From NCBI GenBank assembly GCA_043497085.1, contig JBIEKI010000004.1: a stretch of 64,000 nt of DNA; one strand, given 5' to 3'. The position numbers and the translations under genes are program-made. This DNA is from Thalassobacillus sp043497085 (lineage in GTDB: Bacteria; Bacillota; Bacilli; Bacillales; Halobacillaceae). This document shows positions 39,664-49,092 of this stretch, piece after piece (position 1 is the stretch's first letter; each line of letters starts with the position of its first letter). The notes under the pieces are model-generated. The model searched no databases and was not told the origin of the DNA. It saw nothing but the letters and a program-made list of their open reading frames with translations.

Positions 39664-41376
39664 TTATTTGTTCAGGAACTGTTTCACATGATCGATAACT
39701 TGATCCGCTTCAAGCTCGATTTGTTCCTTGGTGGCCCTATCTTTAAATTCGACGATGCCTTCTCCTGCACGTTTTCCAATTGTCACACGAAGCGGGATAC
39801 CGATCAGATCACTATCCGCAAATTTCACTCCTGGGCGCTCTTTCCGGTCATCATATAAAACCTCAATCCCTTGAGCTAACAGCTTCTGGTACAACTCTTC
39901 TCCAAGTGCTGCCTGCTCTTCCTTTTTAGGGTTCAGGGTCAATACATGTACTTGGTAAGGTGCAACATTTGCCGGCCATGTAATCCCGTCTTCATCATGG
40001 TATTGCTCCACGATCGATGCCAATGTTCTTGAAACACCTATGCCGTAGCATCCCATGATCATGGTATTGGACTTGCCCTGGTCATTCAGGTAAGAAGCGT
40101 CCATCTTATCTGCATAGAATTTACCTAACTTGAATACATGTCCTACTTCAATACCTCTGGCAAATTTAATGGTACCTTCTCCATCCGGAGATGGATCACC
40201 TTCTTTAATAAAACGGAGATCGGCGTATTTATCCACGGTAAAGTCTTTGCCTGGCGTTACATTCTTATAGTGATAACCCTCTTCATTGGCGCCGCAGGTG
40301 GTGTTCACCATTGCCTCCACAGCAAGATCAGCGATTACTTCTACCTTTTCCGGTACACCAACAGGTCCGAGTGAACCAAAACCGGCACCGATCATTTCTC
40401 TTGTTTCTTCTTCAGAAGCGAGATCAATCAAGCTGGCATCATAAAGATTTTTGAGTTTTACATCATTCACTTCATGATCCCCTCGTGTAACAACCATAAC
40501 AAAGCGGTCATCTACTTTGAACATGATTGATTTCAGACCTTCTTCAAGGGAATGGCCAAGGTAATCAGCAACCTGCTGCATGGTCTTCTGATCAGGAGTT
40601 TCCACCTTCTCCATGTCTTTCGGCTCTTCTTCAGACTTTGTATATTCTGTAATGACAGGCGCCATTTCAATATTAGCGGCATAGCGGGAAGTATCAGAAT
40701 AAGCAATTGTATCTTCTCCCACTTCTGACAAAACCATGAATTCATGAGTATCCTTACCACCCATTGCTCCTGAATCCGCAATTACCGCACGGAAATTCAA
40801 ACCGCAGCGCCGGAAGATGTTTGAATACGCATCAAAAATCCTTTGGTATGTACCATCAAGGCTTTCAAAAGAATCATGGAACGAATAAGCGTCCTTCATT
40901 AAAAATTCCCGGCCGCGTAATAAACCGAAACGCGGACGTTTTTCATCACGGAATTTATTTTGAATCTGATAGACAGTCAGTGGCAGTTTCTTATAGCTTT
41001 TCACTTCATCTCTAACGATACTTGTAATAACTTCTTCATGGGTAGCCCCGAGAGCGAACTCCCGTTCATGGCGGTCATGCAGACGCATAAGTTCAGGTCC
41101 GAAAGTATCCCAGCGACCCGTTTCTTTCCATAACTCTGCTGGCTGCAAAGCTGCCATCAACATTTCGTGAGCTCCGGCCTTTTCCATTTCTTCTCTTACA
41201 ATCTCTTCAACTTTCCGTAATACCCTGCGGCCAATCGGCAGGAAACTGTAGACTCCAGAAGCAATCTGACGGATATACCCCGCTCTGACTAACAACTGAT
41301 GGCTTTTAATTTCCGCATCTGCCGGGGTTTCTCGCAAGGTTGGCAATAACATTTCACTTTGTCTCATAGTCGACAC
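39664..41376 (-). CDS. proS: Prolyl-tRNA synthetase (bacterial type)
   Basis: ProS charges tRNA-Pro. The 570-residue class II synthetase has motif 1 near residues 50-85, motif 2 with FRDEKRPRFGLLRGREF (about 138-155), an INS editing domain inserted between motifs 2 and 3 (about 225-400) and motif 3 with GCYGIGVSRTLAS (about 445-457), then the anticodon-binding domain. It lies between rasP and polC as in B. subtilis. No T-box leader is seen upstream; instead there is a long stem-loop. Confidence 0.97.
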   Translation of the reverse strand: MSTMRQSEMLLPTLRETPADAEIKSHQLLVRAGYIRQIASGVYSFLPIGRRVLRKVEEIVREEMEKAGAHEMLMAALQPAELWKETGRWDTFGPELMRLHDRHEREFALGATHEEVITSIVRDEVKSYKKLPLTVYQIQNKFRDEKRPRFGLLRGREFLMKDAYSFHDSFESLDGTYQRIFDAYSNIFRRCGLNFRAVIADSGAMGGKDTHEFMVLSEVGEDTIAYSDTSRYAANIEMAPVITEYTKSEEEPKDMEKVETPDQKTMQQVADYLGHSLEEGLKSIMFKVDDRFVMVVTRGDHEVNDVKLKNLYDASLIDLASEEETREMIGAGFGSLGPVGVPEKVEVIADLAVEAMVNTTCGANEEGYHYKNVTPGKDFTVDKYADLRFIKEGDPSPDGEGTIKFARGIEVGHVFKLGKFYADKMDASYLNDQGKSNTMIMGCYGIGVSRTLASIVEQYHDEDGITWPANVAPYQVHVLTLNPKKEEQAALGEELYQKLLAQGIEVLYDDRKERPGVKFADSDLIGIPLRVTIGKRAGEGIVEFKDRATKEQIELEADQVIDHVKQFLNK

Positions 41377-41397
41377 CTCTATTCCATACTACTGATA

Positions 41398-41441
41398 GGA
41401 AAACTGGAAGTAATCGCTGTAGACCTTACTTCCAGTTCTCC
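41398..41441 (-). other. Long stem-loop between rasP and proS
   Basis: A 16-bp stem with one mismatch, GGAAAACTGGAAGTAA (41398-41413) with TTACTTCCAGTTCTCC (41426-41441), closes a 12-base loop. No T tract follows on the minus strand, so it is not a normal terminator. It lies 22 bases before the proS start and could protect or limit the downstream mRNA. Confidence 0.65.
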
Positions 41442-41487
41442 ATATTACAAGATAATGATCTATCTTCTATTATAACTTGTCGGGTTA

Positions 41488-42753
41488 TCATAGGAAAAGG
41501 CGCTGGATATCATTCCAGGTAACCACCAGCATCAGCAGCATAAGCAATGCGAAGCCGATGAAATGGACGACGCCTTCTTTTTGTGGATCAATCGGCTTGC
41601 CTCTTACTGCTTCAATGGCTACGAACAATAGCCGTCCTCCATCCAGTGCAGGTAATGGCAGTAGATTGACAATACCAAGGTTGATACTCAAAATCGCTGA
41701 CCACATCAAATAGTTGATGAATCCTGTTTGAACCACTTTATCTGTAGCATCATAGATGCCAACTGGACCAGAAAGCATATCTAAGGAAAACTGACCTGTC
41801 ACGAGCTTGCCTAAATTGACGAGGATCAGCTTTGTCCAGTCATATGTTTGAGTAAAACCAAATTGGATCGTTTTTACAAATGAATCATCAAAAGCACGTT
41901 CCACTCCGATTTGACCAATCTTCACATCCTGTTGCTCAATGGAAGCAGGTGTTACAGAAAGCTCCTGTTCCTGTCCGTTTCTCACGACTGTAAAGTCCAA
42001 TTCCTCATCGGGGTGATTACGGACAATTTCTGTAAACTCCTCCCAGGTAGATACTTGCTGACCATCGATTGCAATAATTTCATCCCCGGTCTGGAGGCCG
42101 GACTGTTGAGCAGGAGTATCCTCGACAACGTTTCCTATTTGAGCTTCATCCACTGGCACACCCTGGATGAATCCCAAAATGAAAAAGACGATGATGGCCA
42201 ATACAAAGTTCATCATTGGACCTGCAAACAGCTGCATCGCTCGCTGTCCTATTGTCTTAGAAGCGAACTGGCGATTATACGGAGCAATTTGCGTTTCTTT
42301 CTCATCCATAACGAAGTAGGCTTTAGGATCTACTTCAAAAACCAGCTTCTCATCTTCGTCGAGTTCATAACCTTCGATGACAAGACGGTGATCAAGATCA
42401 GCTCTTTCAACTTCAATCACGCGTGCGTTAGGGTGTTTGGACTTGTTATTGACTATAATTTTGTTGACTTTGCCTTGATCATTGAACTCCAATCCGACAT
42501 GATGTCCAGCTTTCAATTCGATTATTTCCGGATCTTCACCAGCGACCCTTACATATCCTCCAACAGGAAGCAGTCGGATTGTATAAAGCGTTTCATTCTT
42601 TGTGAAGGCAAAGATTTTCGGACCAAACCCGATCGCGAATTCTCTTGCAAGCATCCCTGCCCTCTTGGCAAAGATCAGATGCCCCCACTCATGTACAAAT
42701 ACCAACACACCGAACATGAGTATAAAAGCGATAACAGTCGTCAAAAGAAGCAC
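41488..42753 (-). CDS. rasP: Site-2 intramembrane zinc metalloprotease RasP (RseP family)
   Basis: RasP cuts transmembrane segments; in B. subtilis it processes anti-sigma factor RsiW, FtsL and signal-peptide remnants. The 421-residue protein has the zinc motif HEWGH at 21-25 in the first membrane helix, the third-ligand motif LPALDGG near residue 370 in a later helix, a PDZ domain (about 195-275) and four membrane segments. It lies 6 bases after dxr. The segment from about 85 to 165 is a soluble insertion seen in Bacilli homologues. Confidence 0.95.
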   Translation of the reverse strand: MLLLTTVIAFILMFGVLVFVHEWGHLIFAKRAGMLAREFAIGFGPKIFAFTKNETLYTIRLLPVGGYVRVAGEDPEIIELKAGHHVGLEFNDQGKVNKIIVNNKSKHPNARVIEVERADLDHRLVIEGYELDEDEKLVFEVDPKAYFVMDEKETQIAPYNRQFASKTIGQRAMQLFAGPMMNFVLAIIVFFILGFIQGVPVDEAQIGNVVEDTPAQQSGLQTGDEIIAIDGQQVSTWEEFTEIVRNHPDEELDFTVVRNGQEQELSVTPASIEQQDVKIGQIGVERAFDDSFVKTIQFGFTQTYDWTKLILVNLGKLVTGQFSLDMLSGPVGIYDATDKVVQTGFINYLMWSAILSINLGIVNLLPLPALDGGRLLFVAIEAVRGKPIDPQKEGVVHFIGFALLMLLMLVVTWNDIQRLFL

Positions 42754-42759
42754 CTTCCT

Positions 42760-43905
42760 TTATTTTAAATACGAGCGCACCTGCTGCCGGGTCTCCTGAT
42801 CGATAGTGATGATTGTCTCTAAATCAGGTTTGCGGATCGTTTGATGACGCTCTAAAGCTTGTTCAATCAATGTTTCTATGTCTAAAAATGATATTTCCCC
42901 TTTAAGGAATAAATCGACAGCTTGTTCATTAGCGGCGTTAAGTACAGTGGTCATGGAACCACCTTCCTTTCCTGCCTGATATGCTAATTTCAAGCAGCGG
43001 AACCGCTCATAATCCATCGGCTTAAAGTGTAATGTGGCAATTTCTTCTAAGTTTAACCGTTTTGTCATCGATAAATCAAGACGGTCAGGATAAGTGAGAG
43101 CATACTGGATCGGAACTTTCATATCAGGAGTCCCTAACTGGGCGATGACACTTCTGTCTTTATATTCCACCATGGAATGTATGACACTCTCTCTATGAAG
43201 TATAACATCTATTTGCTCATAAGGAATATCAAATAGCCAGTGGGCCTCGATCACTTCGAGGCCCTTATTCATCATGGAGGCTGAATCTATCGTAATTTTA
43301 GCACCCATACTCCAATTCGGATGGTTCAAGGCATCATCAACGGTGACACCTGCAAGGTCCTCCCTGGTTTTGTCGCGGAAGCTTCCGCCGGAGGCAGTAA
43401 GAATCAGCCGTTCTACCGATTCATTTTTCTCTCCATTTAAACTTTGAAAAATAGCGGAATGTTCACTGTCTACCGGCAATAAGTCTACCTGGTATTTTCT
43501 GGCTGCTTCCATGACAAGATGCCCGGCTGTAACAAGAGTTTCTTTATTTGCGATGGCAATCAGTTTACGTGCTTCAATCGCTGCCATTGTTGCCGGCAGT
43601 CCTACACTCCCCATCACTGCGTTGACCAGGATATCTACTTTTTCCGCTGTACTGGCAGCAATCATTCCCTCAGTTCCTTGCAATACCCTAATAGTCGGAA
43701 ACTCACTTTCTACCTGTTGCTTGACTGAGTGGTCTTGTACCACCACTACTTCTGGTTTGAATTCTTTTATTAAGGGTAATGCTTTATTAATATTTTTTCC
43801 AAAGGCAAGCGCATAGACGGAAAAATGATCGGGGTGCAGACGAATGACATCAAGCGTCTGGATTCCAATCGAACCGGTCGCTCCCAGGAGTGTTATTTGC
43901 TTCAT
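42760..43905 (-). CDS. dxr: 1-deoxy-D-xylulose-5-phosphate reductoisomerase
   Basis: Dxr makes methylerythritol 4-phosphate, committing carbon to isoprenoids. The 381-residue protein has the NADPH motif GATGSIGIQT (about 8-17), the metal and substrate residues in PVDSEHSAIFQ (about 147-157) and GGSFRD, and the NHPNWSMGAKITIDSASMMNKGLEVIEA-type active-site loop. ATG 43905 with GGGAGAG upstream is chosen; an earlier GTG overlaps that site. Its product feeds the undecaprenyl pathway completed by uppS two genes upstream. Confidence 0.96.
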   Translation of the reverse strand: MKQITLLGATGSIGIQTLDVIRLHPDHFSVYALAFGKNINKALPLIKEFKPEVVVVQDHSVKQQVESEFPTIRVLQGTEGMIAASTAEKVDILVNAVMGSVGLPATMAAIEARKLIAIANKETLVTAGHLVMEAARKYQVDLLPVDSEHSAIFQSLNGEKNESVERLILTASGGSFRDKTREDLAGVTVDDALNHPNWSMGAKITIDSASMMNKGLEVIEAHWLFDIPYEQIDVILHRESVIHSMVEYKDRSVIAQLGTPDMKVPIQYALTYPDRLDLSMTKRLNLEEIATLHFKPMDYERFRCLKLAYQAGKEGGSMTTVLNAANEQAVDLFLKGEISFLDIETLIEQALERHQTIRKPDLETIITIDQETRQQVRSYLK

Positions 43906-43935
43906 AAGATAAATCTCTCCCACTTCTATTGAATG

Positions 43936-44727
43936 CTATGAAATGAAATTTATGAAATGTAATACCGGTAAAATGAAAATCAGGCTGTCAAACCGGTCGA
44001 GTACCCCGCCATGACCGGGAAGGATATTTCCAGAATCCTTCACAGCGTAGTGACGTTTAAATGCAGACTCGACGAGGTCGCCGATCTGACCAAAGAACGA
44101 AACTACAATCGTAACGATCACGACGATGATTGTTGATGAGTGCACAGGGTAGAAGTACTGGAAGATGAGCGCCACGATACATGCCAGGACAACACCACCT
44201 ATTGCCCCTTCGATCGTCTTTTTAGGGCTGATTTTCGGCCAGAGCTTATGCTTACCGAATGCGCGGCCAAACAAATAGGCTCCTGTATCCGTTGCCCAAA
44301 TAACAAACAGCGCATAAAAAACGAAATGCAATCCGCTATCGCGCGTCTCAATCAAATAATGAAAGCCCATCCCTACATAAATTGCGGAAATTAATAGAAA
44401 ACCTGCATCATCAAAAGTAAAACGATTTTTCACCAGCACGGTATAGCTTAGTAATATCAATACTGCCAGCAATGTCAATTCAGACTTGGTGACCTCCACA
44501 TCTTCCATTCCAAAAACTTCTCCGAATGGAAACATTAGCGCCCATAACAAAAGAAGTGTAATAATCGATGGAAAAGAATAACGGGATATCCTTTTCATAC
44601 GGATCAATTCAAAAATTCCTATACTGGCAATGAGGTAAACGAATATTTTAAAAGGCCATTCACCCAGTACTATCAAGGGAAGGAAGATAAGTGCTCCCAC
44701 AATTGCTGTAATGGTTCTTTGTTTCAT
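43936..44727 (-). CDS. cdsA: Phosphatidate cytidylyltransferase
   Basis: CdsA makes CDP-diacylglycerol, the substrate of PgsA (encoded at 2123-2701) and other phospholipid synthases. The 263-residue membrane protein has about 8 hydrophobic segments and a full C-terminal signature, with SAFKRHYAVKDSG followed by PGHGGVLDRFDS. It lies between uppS and dxr with gaps of 14 and 30 bases. Confidence 0.95.
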   Translation of the reverse strand: MKQRTITAIVGALIFLPLIVLGEWPFKIFVYLIASIGIFELIRMKRISRYSFPSIITLLLLWALMFPFGEVFGMEDVEVTKSELTLLAVLILLSYTVLVKNRFTFDDAGFLLISAIYVGMGFHYLIETRDSGLHFVFYALFVIWATDTGAYLFGRAFGKHKLWPKISPKKTIEGAIGGVVLACIVALIFQYFYPVHSSTIIVVIVTIVVSFFGQIGDLVESAFKRHYAVKDSGNILPGHGGVLDRFDSLIFILPVLHFINFIS

Positions 44728-44741
44728 GCTACTTCAACACC

Positions 44742-45509
44742 TTATACTCCGCCGTAACGACGTTTTCTGTTTTGATAATCGTACAGCGCTTTTTCAAAAT
44801 ATGCTTCGTCAAAATCCGGCCAGTATACATCGGTGAACCAGAATTCACTATAGGCCAGCTGCCAGAGCAGGAAGTTGCTCAGACGCTGTTCCCCGCTTGT
44901 ACGTATTAATAAATCCGGTTCTTTTAAATCAGCTGTATACAAATGCCTGGAAATACAGCCTTCATCTATTTCATCAACATCCAGGTTTCCTTGTTTCACT
45001 TCATCAGCTACTACCTTGACAGCTTCTACCATTTCATACCGGCTGCCGTAATTCAATGCAAAGTTCAATATAAGACCGGTATTATTTTTGGTACGGTCTT
45101 TCGCCTCTTGGACGGCCGTTTTTGTATGCTCAGGTAATCTCTCGAAATCACCGATTGTTTCAACGCGTACGTTCTTTTCAATCAGTTCCGGGAGATATGT
45201 ATTTAAAAACTCCATGGGTAATTTCATCAGGAATTCCACTTCCGTTTTCGGGCGCTTCCAATTTTCTGTGGAGAAAGCATAAAGAGTCAGTACTTCAATT
45301 CCCAGGTTTGAGGCATGCCTGACAATTTTTTTGACGACATTCATGCCCTCTTTGTGACCTGCAATTCTAGGCAGTCCTTTACTTTTTGCCCATCTTCCAT
45401 TTCCATCCATGATAATAGCGACATGACGTGGCAATTGCTTATAATCCAACCCAGGAGTTTGAGGTTCAGGTTTTGTTTTTTGTTTCGTAAATGGAAATTT
45501 GATTGGCAT
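44742..45509 (-). CDS. uppS: Undecaprenyl diphosphate synthase (cis-prenyltransferase)
   Basis: UppS extends farnesyl diphosphate to the C55 lipid carrier for peptidoglycan and teichoic acids. The 255-residue protein has the catalytic aspartate D35 in IMDGNGRWA, the YAFSTENWKRP motif and the late RTSGEQRLSNFLLWQ and FTDVYWPDF motifs. ATG 45509 has GGAGG 8 bases upstream; a TTG five codons earlier is part of that site. It is the first gene after the frr terminator, so a promoter should lie in 45510-45636; a TATAAT-like box is visible there but without a convincing -35. Confidence 0.96.
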   Translation of the reverse strand: MPIKFPFTKQKTKPEPQTPGLDYKQLPRHVAIIMDGNGRWAKSKGLPRIAGHKEGMNVVKKIVRHASNLGIEVLTLYAFSTENWKRPKTEVEFLMKLPMEFLNTYLPELIEKNVRVETIGDFERLPEHTKTAVQEAKDRTKNNTGLILNFALNYGSRYEMVEAVKVVADEVKQGNLDVDEIDEGCISRHLYTADLKEPDLLIRTSGEQRLSNFLLWQLAYSEFWFTDVYWPDFDEAYFEKALYDYQNRKRRYGGV

Positions 45510-45636
45510 TTCGACATCCTCCAATAAGGATACTTATCTTATTTATTATACTATAATCCTACACCATGCGTATAATGACATAAAGCAAAACACGAAAAGA
45601 TTCGCTTACTTTTTCTTAAAAAGAACGGCAAAATAG

Positions 45637-45664
45637 AAAGCCGCGCCAGTTACAGCGCGGCTTT
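45637..45664 (-). terminator. Bidirectional terminator after frr
   Basis: Perfect 10-bp stem AAAGCCGCGC (45637-45646) / GCGCGGCTTT (45655-45664), loop of 8; followed on the minus strand by CTATTTTG and on the plus strand by TTAC. It closes the pyrH-frr transcript. Confidence 0.85.
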
Positions 45665-45746
45665 TTACTTTAAAGTACTATTAAAAGGAAACAGTTCATT
45701 CCGCGTCCAATCGATACGTCACTGAATGGGACGCTTGCGCTTTTGG

Positions 45747-46304
45747 TTAAACTTCCATGATTTCTGCTTCTTTGTTTTTGGAAAGCTCATCGACTTTCGC
45801 AACATGCTTATCCGTGGCTTTCTGCACATCGTCCTGGAATCCACGTAATTCATCTTCAGTAAGATCTCCGTCTTTCTCAAGCTTTTTCAATTTGTCATTG
45901 CTGTCACGACGGATGTTCCGGATTTGAACTTTTGCTTCTTCCGCGTACTTCCCTACTACTTTTACAAGATCTTTACGACGTTCTTCTGTTAAAGCGGGAA
46001 TATTGATACGGATGATGTTGCCATCACTTGAAGGAGATAAGCCAAGATCAGCTTTCTGGATTCCTTTTTCAATATCCGCAATCGCAGATTTGTCATAAGG
46101 TGTGATGACCAGCAATCTCGCTTCTGGTGCAGAGACTTGAGCCAGTTGGTTCAAAGGGGTAGAAGCTCCATAGTAGTCGACATGGACACTATCTAATAGA
46201 TTAGGGTTCGCGCGACCTGCACGTACTGTTGCCAACTGACGGGAATAAGCTTGCACAGCTTGTTCCATTTTCGTTTTCGTTTCTTTGATCACTTCATTGG
46301 ACAT
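45747..46304 (-). CDS. frr: Ribosome recycling factor
   Basis: Frr splits post-termination ribosomes with EF-G. The 185-residue sequence is full length: three-helix bundle segments include RAGRANPNLLDSVHVDYYGA and NIPALTEERRKDLVKVVGKYAEE. It starts 2 bases after pyrH, so the two are expressed together. Confidence 0.98.
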   Translation of the reverse strand: MSNEVIKETKTKMEQAVQAYSRQLATVRAGRANPNLLDSVHVDYYGASTPLNQLAQVSAPEARLLVITPYDKSAIADIEKGIQKADLGLSPSSDGNIIRINIPALTEERRKDLVKVVGKYAEEAKVQIRNIRRDSNDKLKKLEKDGDLTEDELRGFQDDVQKATDKHVAKVDELSKNKEAEIMEV

Positions 46305-46306
46305 GT

Positions 46307-47029
46307 TTATTTCCCCCTTACAATCGTTCCGATATTTTCACCTAGAACTGCTTTTTTGATATTACCCTCTTCAGTTATCGAGAATACCAGTAAAGCAATA
46401 TCATTGTCCATACATAAAGATGATGCCGTTGAATCCATAACACCTAATCCCTCATTCAAAACATCCATATAAGAAAGCTGATCATACTTTTCAGCATCTT
46501 TATTTAGTTTAGGGTCCGCATTATAGACACCATCCACATTATTCTTAGCCATAAGAATCACATCTGCTTCTACTTCTGCAGCACGAAGCGCCGCAGTGGT
46601 ATCCGTGGAGAAATAAGGGTTACCCGTACCTGCCGCAAAAATGACGACTCGTTTTTTCTCTAGGTGACGGATTGCTTTTCTACGGATGTAAGGTTCAGCC
46701 ACCTGGCGCATTTCAATCGAAGTTTGGACACGGGTAGGAATGCCGTTATTTTCCAGGCTGTCTTGCAATGCAAGAGAGTTCATGACAGTGGCAAGCATCC
46801 CCATATAATCAGCATTTGCCCTGTCCATGCCCATCTCACTTCCGACTTTTCCTCGCCAAATGTTACCGCCACCTACTACCACGGCAATTTCTACTCCTAG
46901 TTCGGCAACTTCTTTGATTTGTTTGGCTACAGATTGGATAATAGCAGGATCAATGCCATATCCTTGCTTTCCACTTAAGGCTTCACCACTTAGTTTCAAT
47001 ACGATTCGACGGTAACGAGCTGCAGTCAT
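46307..47029 (-). CDS. pyrH: Uridylate kinase (UMP kinase)
   Basis: PyrH phosphorylates UMP to UDP and is the hexameric bacterial amino-acid-kinase-fold enzyme. The 240-residue protein begins MTAARYRRIVLKLSGEALSG, with VVGGGNIWRG (about 51-60), the DTTAALRAAE stretch and KNNVDGVYNADP. ATG 47029 follows GGAGGTT; an ATG four codons earlier has no ribosome binding site. A terminator lies between tsf and this gene. Confidence 0.97.
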   Translation of the reverse strand: MTAARYRRIVLKLSGEALSGKQGYGIDPAIIQSVAKQIKEVAELGVEIAVVVGGGNIWRGKVGSEMGMDRANADYMGMLATVMNSLALQDSLENNGIPTRVQTSIEMRQVAEPYIRRKAIRHLEKKRVVIFAAGTGNPYFSTDTTAALRAAEVEADVILMAKNNVDGVYNADPKLNKDAEKYDQLSYMDVLNEGLGVMDSTASSLCMDNDIALLVFSITEEGNIKKAVLGENIGTIVRGK

Positions 47030-47113
47030 AGTAACCTCCATATACCTATTTTATCTGATTGTTTATCATTCGTTCTTAAAAAGAAGCTGATTTCAAAATA
47101 TGTAGCATGTTTG

Positions 47114-47146
47114 AAAATAGGGAACACCATGTGTGTCCCCTATTTT
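47114..47146 (-). terminator. Terminator-like stem after tsf
   Basis: Stem AAAATAGGGAACAC (47114-47127) / GTGT.CCCTATTTT (47133-47146, one mismatch) with a small loop; the stem itself ends in TTTT on the minus strand. It starts 11 bases after the tsf stop. Confidence 0.7.
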
Positions 47147-47156
47147 TCAGGCATGC

Positions 47157-48041
47157 TTATTTTTTAACTTGGCTCATAACTTCTTCAGCAAAGTTGTCTT
47201 CGCGCTTTTCCATGCCTTCGCCTACTGCATAGCGTACGAAACCTTTTACAGAACCGCCTGTAGATTCGACGAATTTTTTAACTTTTTGATCTGGATCTTT
47301 TACAAAGCTTTGTTCAAGCAGGCAAATTTCTTCGAAGAATTTACCTAAACGGCCTTCTACCATTTTTTCAACGATATGTTCAGGCTTGCCTTCATTCAAC
47401 GCTTGAGTCTTAAGCATTTCACGTTCTTTGTTTACTTCTTCTTCAGAAACCTCATCACGGGATACATAACGAGGGTTAACAGCAGCGATATGCATCGCTA
47501 CATCTTTAGCTGCAGCTTCGTCAGTCGTACCCTCTAGAAGAGTCAGTACGCCGATGTTTCCACCCATGTGAATGTAAGCACCGAAAGCGTCGTTATCTGT
47601 TTTGTCAAGAATGGTGAAACGGCGAAGAGAAATTTTCTCACCGATTTTAGCAATCGTGGAATTGATATATTCGTTTACAGTATCGCCTTCCCCATGAAGC
47701 TTTTGCTCCAATGCTTCTTCTGCTGTAGCAGGCTTTTGAGAAAGCAAGTGCTTGCCAAGCTCCTGAAGAAGAGCTTTGAATTGATCGTTCTTTGTTACGA
47801 AGTCAGTTTCGCAGTTGACTTCAAGCAATACAGCAGTGTTTCCGTCAACTTCAACGTGTGCAGAACCTTCTGCTGCGATACGATCCGCTTTCTTTTGTGC
47901 TTTAGAGATACCTTTTTCGCGAAGCCATTCCATCGCTTTGTCCATATCTCCATCCGTTTCAGTTAGTGCTTTTTTACAATCCATCATACCTGCACCAGTT
48001 TTTTCGCGCAGTTCTTTTACCATTTTAGCAGTTACAGCCAT
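47157..48041 (-). CDS. tsf: Translation elongation factor Ts
   Basis: EF-Ts exchanges GDP for GTP on EF-Tu. The 294-residue protein has the UBA-like start MVKELREKTGAGMMDCKKAL, the TDFVTKN motif (about residues 80-86) and the C-terminal EICLLEQSFVKDP segment. It follows rpsB after a strong terminator, so its level is probably set by partial read-through or an unseen promoter. Confidence 0.98.
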   Translation of the reverse strand: MAVTAKMVKELREKTGAGMMDCKKALTETDGDMDKAMEWLREKGISKAQKKADRIAAEGSAHVEVDGNTAVLLEVNCETDFVTKNDQFKALLQELGKHLLSQKPATAEEALEQKLHGEGDTVNEYINSTIAKIGEKISLRRFTILDKTDNDAFGAYIHMGGNIGVLTLLEGTTDEAAAKDVAMHIAAVNPRYVSRDEVSEEEVNKEREMLKTQALNEGKPEHIVEKMVEGRLGKFFEEICLLEQSFVKDPDQKVKKFVESTGGSVKGFVRYAVGEGMEKREDNFAEEVMSQVKK

Positions 48042-48180
48042 GTAATTTCCTCCTTTAGAAATTTAGCATTCAACGTATGCTTTATTAGTTAAATTCAAAC
48101 AAAGAAGAAAAGGAAGTCCGGCTTTGGGTGGAAGCTAGATTGCATACACTTGCGTCCTAAGGCCTCTGAACATCCTCTTT

Positions 48181-48219
48181 AAAAAAGGTGATAAAAGGTT
48201 CTCCCCTCTTATCACCTTT
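48181..48219 (-). terminator. Rho-independent terminator between rpsB and tsf
   Basis: A 15-bp stem AAAGGTGATAAAAGG (48184-48198) / CCTCTTATCACCTTT (48205-48219, one mismatch), 6-base loop, then a run of six T on the minus strand. It lies 10 bases after the rpsB stop. Confidence 0.9.
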
Positions 48220-48229
48220 GAAACCTTTG

Positions 48230-48973
48230 TTACTCGGTTGCAGCTTCTGCTTCTTCAGCTGGAGCAGATTCTTCTGCAACTTCAGTTTCTTCCCCTTGCT
48301 TCGCTTCAAGAACAGCGTCAGCCATTTTAGAAGTAAGCAATTTAACAGCACGAATCGCATCGTCATTTGCTGGAATGACATAATCGATTTCGTCCGGGTC
48401 ACAGTTTGTATCTACAATTCCGACAATTGGAATGTTCAGTTTATGAGCTTCAGCAATAGCAATGCGCTCTTTACGTGGGTCAATAACGAACATTGCATCA
48501 GGAAGACTCTTCATTTCTTTAATACCGCCTAAGAATTTGACTAGACGATCTTTTTCTTTAAGAAGACCGACTACTTCTTTCTTAGGAAGTACGTCGAAAG
48601 TTCCGTCTTCTTCCATGCGTTCGATATCTTTCAAACGATTGATACGCTTGCGGATAGTTTGGAAGTTTGTCAATGTACCACCCAACCAGCGTTGGTTGAT
48701 GTAATACATACCACAACGGGTAGCTTCATCACGTACCGTTTCTTGTGCTTGTTTTTTTGTACCGACGAAAAGAATGTTTCCGCCGTCAGCAGCTACGTCC
48801 TTGACGTAGTTGAATGCTTCATCTACTTTTTTGACCGTCTTTTGAAGGTCGATGATGTAGATGCCGTTACGCTCAGTGAAGATGTATTTTTTCATCTTCG
48901 GGTTCCAGCGGCGAGTTTGGTGTCCGAAATGAACACCAGCTTCAAGCAGCTGTTTCATTGAAATTACAGACAT
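48230..48973 (-). CDS. rpsB: 30S ribosomal protein S2
   Basis: S2 joins late in 30S assembly. The 247-residue protein is full length: MSVISMKQLLEAGVHFGHQTRRWNP-type start, NILFVGTKKQAQETV, RWLGGTLTNF and NIPIVGIVDTNCDPDEIDYVIPANDDA. The tail is Ala/Glu-rich and acidic. ACAGGAGG lies 8 bases before the ATG. It has its own promoter and a ~110-base leader with several possible hairpins, independent of the fla/che operon that ends just upstream. Confidence 0.98.
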   Translation of the reverse strand: MSVISMKQLLEAGVHFGHQTRRWNPKMKKYIFTERNGIYIIDLQKTVKKVDEAFNYVKDVAADGGNILFVGTKKQAQETVRDEATRCGMYYINQRWLGGTLTNFQTIRKRINRLKDIERMEEDGTFDVLPKKEVVGLLKEKDRLVKFLGGIKEMKSLPDAMFVIDPRKERIAIAEAHKLNIPIVGIVDTNCDPDEIDYVIPANDDAIRAVKLLTSKMADAVLEAKQGEETEVAEESAPAEEAEAATE

Positions 48974-49092
48974 GTTAATTCCTCCTGTTTGGTTTTTTTA
49001 GTATCCTCCGGCCACTTCATCTTCCTACCGAAACTCATGTATAGAGCACCCTCGGCGGGAATCTGCAACCGTGTGTATTGACACCAAAAGTA

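Noticed and set aside
41377..41487. T-box leader before proS
   Set aside because: No AGGGUGGNACCGCG-type antiterminator motif; the gap is too short.
41911..42768. 285-codon open frame antisense to rasP
   Set aside because: It covers the conserved RasP coding sequence on the other strand; composition is atypical and no ribosome binding site is present.
48157..48402. 81-codon frame overlapping the end of rpsB on the same strand
   Set aside because: It is an alternative frame of rpsB running into the terminator, Lys/Gln-rich and without its own start signals.
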